Assembly (NCBI GenBank): GCA_027035445.1
Contig: JALVUT010000027.1
Location: forward strand, 1-5,153
Direction: 5' to 3'
DNA from: Thermococcus sp.
GTDB taxonomy: Archaea > Methanobacteriota_B > Thermococci > Thermococcales > Thermococcaceae
DNA length: 5,153 bases
Shown here: one piece after another, positions 4,291 to 5,153 of the stretch
Numbering within the stretch: position 1 is the stretch's first letter
Layout of the letters: each line of letters opens with the position of its first letter
The notes under the pieces: model-generated
The model's database searches: none
What the model saw: the letters and a program-made list of their open reading frames with translations, nothing else
What the model was told of the DNA's origin: nothing
Translations under genes and position numbers: made by a program

Positions 4291-4320
4291 CCCCCGCTCC
4301 AACCGATTCCGGTGGTGGGA

Positions 4321-4734
4321 ATGGAGCTGTTCGAGGAAGTTGAAGCTGAGGCTTACGTTTACCCGACCGAGGACATCGAGAGGGTAAAAAGGGCCATGCT
4401 GAACCTTATTCCAGAGCTTGAGTTCGAGGCCTTTGATAGGAGCGAGTATATCATCCTCACCGGGAAGACTAAGAGCAGGAAGGCCCTCCAGAGGCTCTAC
4501 GAGCTCTTCCGGGGGCAGGCGATACTCGACACCGCGCGCTCCTTCCTTGAGGAGGGTTACTTCGGGGAGGAGATAATCATCAGGATGAACAAGCAGGCCG
4601 CCTACGCCGGTTCCGTGAACTTCAACGAGGAGAGCCCGCTCGGCCCGATAACAATAGTCATAAGGACGAAAGACCCGAAGAAGCTTATGAAGTGGCTCGC
4701 ACCGAGGACGAAGGACGGCGTGCCGATAGAGTGA
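4321..4734 (+). CDS. UPF0201 (DUF54) family archaeal protein, predicted RNA-binding
   Basis: A 137-residue protein of the archaeal UPF0201/DUF54 family, predicted from fold to bind RNA and sometimes described as exosome-associated; no biochemical function is established to my knowledge. The family hallmark is the start: an acidic beta strand leading to [17 protein letters not shown] (residues 14-30), then an alpha/beta core with [20 protein letters not shown] (45-64). Later come [21 protein letters not shown] (81-101) and [10 protein letters not shown] (105-114). The length is normal for the family. ATG 4321 is preferred over the in-frame GTGs at 4312 and 4315 because those bases form the GGTGGTG ribosome binding site. 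It is divergent from HEPN and ends 33 bases before the convergent ABC-2 gene. Codon use and GC look native, so it is probably a core gene bordering the accessory island. Confidence 0.87.
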   Translation: MELFEEVEAEAYVYPTEDIERVKRAMLNLIPELEFEAFDRSEYIILTGKTKSRKALQRLYELFRGQAILDTARSFLEEGYFGEEIIIRMNKQAAYAGSVNFNEESPLGPITIVIRTKDPKKLMKWLAPRTKDGVPIE

Positions 4735-4767
4735 CAGACCTGACAAAATAGAGGTGGAACCGGAAGG

Positions 4768-5153
4768 TCATCCCTTCTTCCTTTTCCTCCCCCAGCCTAT
4801 CTTGGCCGTCAGTATCTTCTCGCTGGAGAATATCCTTGCGGCGAAGTACAGTGTTATGAGGGCCATGATGCTGAGGTAGGCGATGCTGAGCGCCATCGGC
4901 CCGTAGCTCTCTGAGAGGGCGTACCTGTAGGCCAGTATCGGGTGCGTGAAGGGGATGGCCATGAGGCCGTAGCGTGCCGGGGCTGGCAGTGCGTTGATGT
5001 CAGTGAACATCAGGATGAAAGCGGGAAAGGCGAGGGGCAGTATAACCGAGCTCACAACGGTGTTGGCACTCTGGATGTCCTCGGCAAACACCGCCAGTAT
5101 CATCGCAAGGCTCAGGGCGAAGACTATCGTCAGGAACACCACGAGGGCGAAGA
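4768..5153 (-). CDS. ABC-2 type transporter permease, C-terminal part (runs off window)
   Basis: The membrane subunit of an ABC-2 family transporter (NatB/ABC-2 permease type), which would move an unknown substrate using a separate ATPase. The visible 127 residues end at the stop 4768-4770. The frame is open to the window edge, so the GTG codons near 5142 are not the real start. Hydrophobic segments are at about residues 1-20, 31-49 and 88-107. Between them lies APARYGLMAIPFTHPILAYR, a membrane-proximal stretch typical of archaeal ABC-2 permeases. The protein closes with a basic cytoplasmic tail (GRKRKKG). The ATPase gene is expected upstream, beyond 5153. Substrate unknown. Confidence 0.78.
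   Translation of the reverse strand, partial: FALVVFLTIVFALSLAMILAVFAEDIQSANTVVSSVILPLAFPAFILMFTDINALPAPARYGLMAIPFTHPILAYRYALSESYGPMALSIAYLSIMALITLYFAARIFSSEKILTAKIGWGRKRKKG

Noticed and set aside
4261..4746. Minus-strand ORF of 161 codons opposite UPF0201
   Set aside because: Shadow of a recognisable conserved gene; it would also run from the neighbour's terminus across the operator region.
4735..4790. Terminators for the convergent UPF0201 and ABC-2 genes
   Set aside because: A pyrimidine-rich run (4769-4790) and a short T tract on the other strand (about 4744-4750) are present, but neither is a convincing oligo-T terminator.

Overview
The window looks like chromosomal DNA of a hyperthermophilic archaeon of the Thermococcales (Thermococcus or a close relative). 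The evidence is archaeal BRE/TATA promoters with very short leaders, GGTG-type ribosome binding sites, GTG and TTG starts, charge-rich small proteins, and an archaeal-only UPF0201 gene. This assignment is inferred from style; no database was searched.

Layout. 1-355 (minus) is the N-terminal part of a ZIP-family metal transporter. Its promoter region carries a 14-bp palindrome resembling DtxR/IdeR-type metalloregulator sites. Divergent from it, 457-606 encodes a 49-residue protein and 616-1671 encodes a radical SAM protein. That enzyme has a PqqD-like N-terminal region, an intact SAM cluster motif, and a SPASM domain cut off after about residue 318 (near base 1569). At that point it meets, tail to tail, an unrecognised minus-strand gene (2367-1549). 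The downstream DNA is lower in GC, so this is probably a rearrangement or insertion boundary.

From 4167 down to 1549 all genes lie on the minus strand. In order of transcription they are a HEPN protein, an overlapping MNT nucleotidyltransferase, a VapB-like small protein, an overlapping PIN-domain VapC toxin, a 48-residue unknown protein and an overlapping 272-residue unknown protein. These are two toxin-antitoxin-type modules followed by an unidentified gene pair, a small accessory or defence-like island. A promoter before HEPN and a second before vapB are visible.

4321-4734 (plus) encodes a UPF0201 (DUF54) protein, divergent from HEPN. The 153-bp region between them holds three near-identical 14-bp palindromes (consensus GTTATCATGATAAC) spaced exactly 39 bp apart. 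They bracket the HEPN promoter and abut the UPF0201 promoter. 4768-5153 (minus) is the C-terminal part of an ABC-2 type transporter permease.

The strongest leads are the 39-bp-periodic palindrome array, the broken radical SAM gene with its small upstream ORF (a possible peptide-modification pair), and the unrecognised orf48/orf272 pair. There is no gene-free stretch longer than 300 bases.
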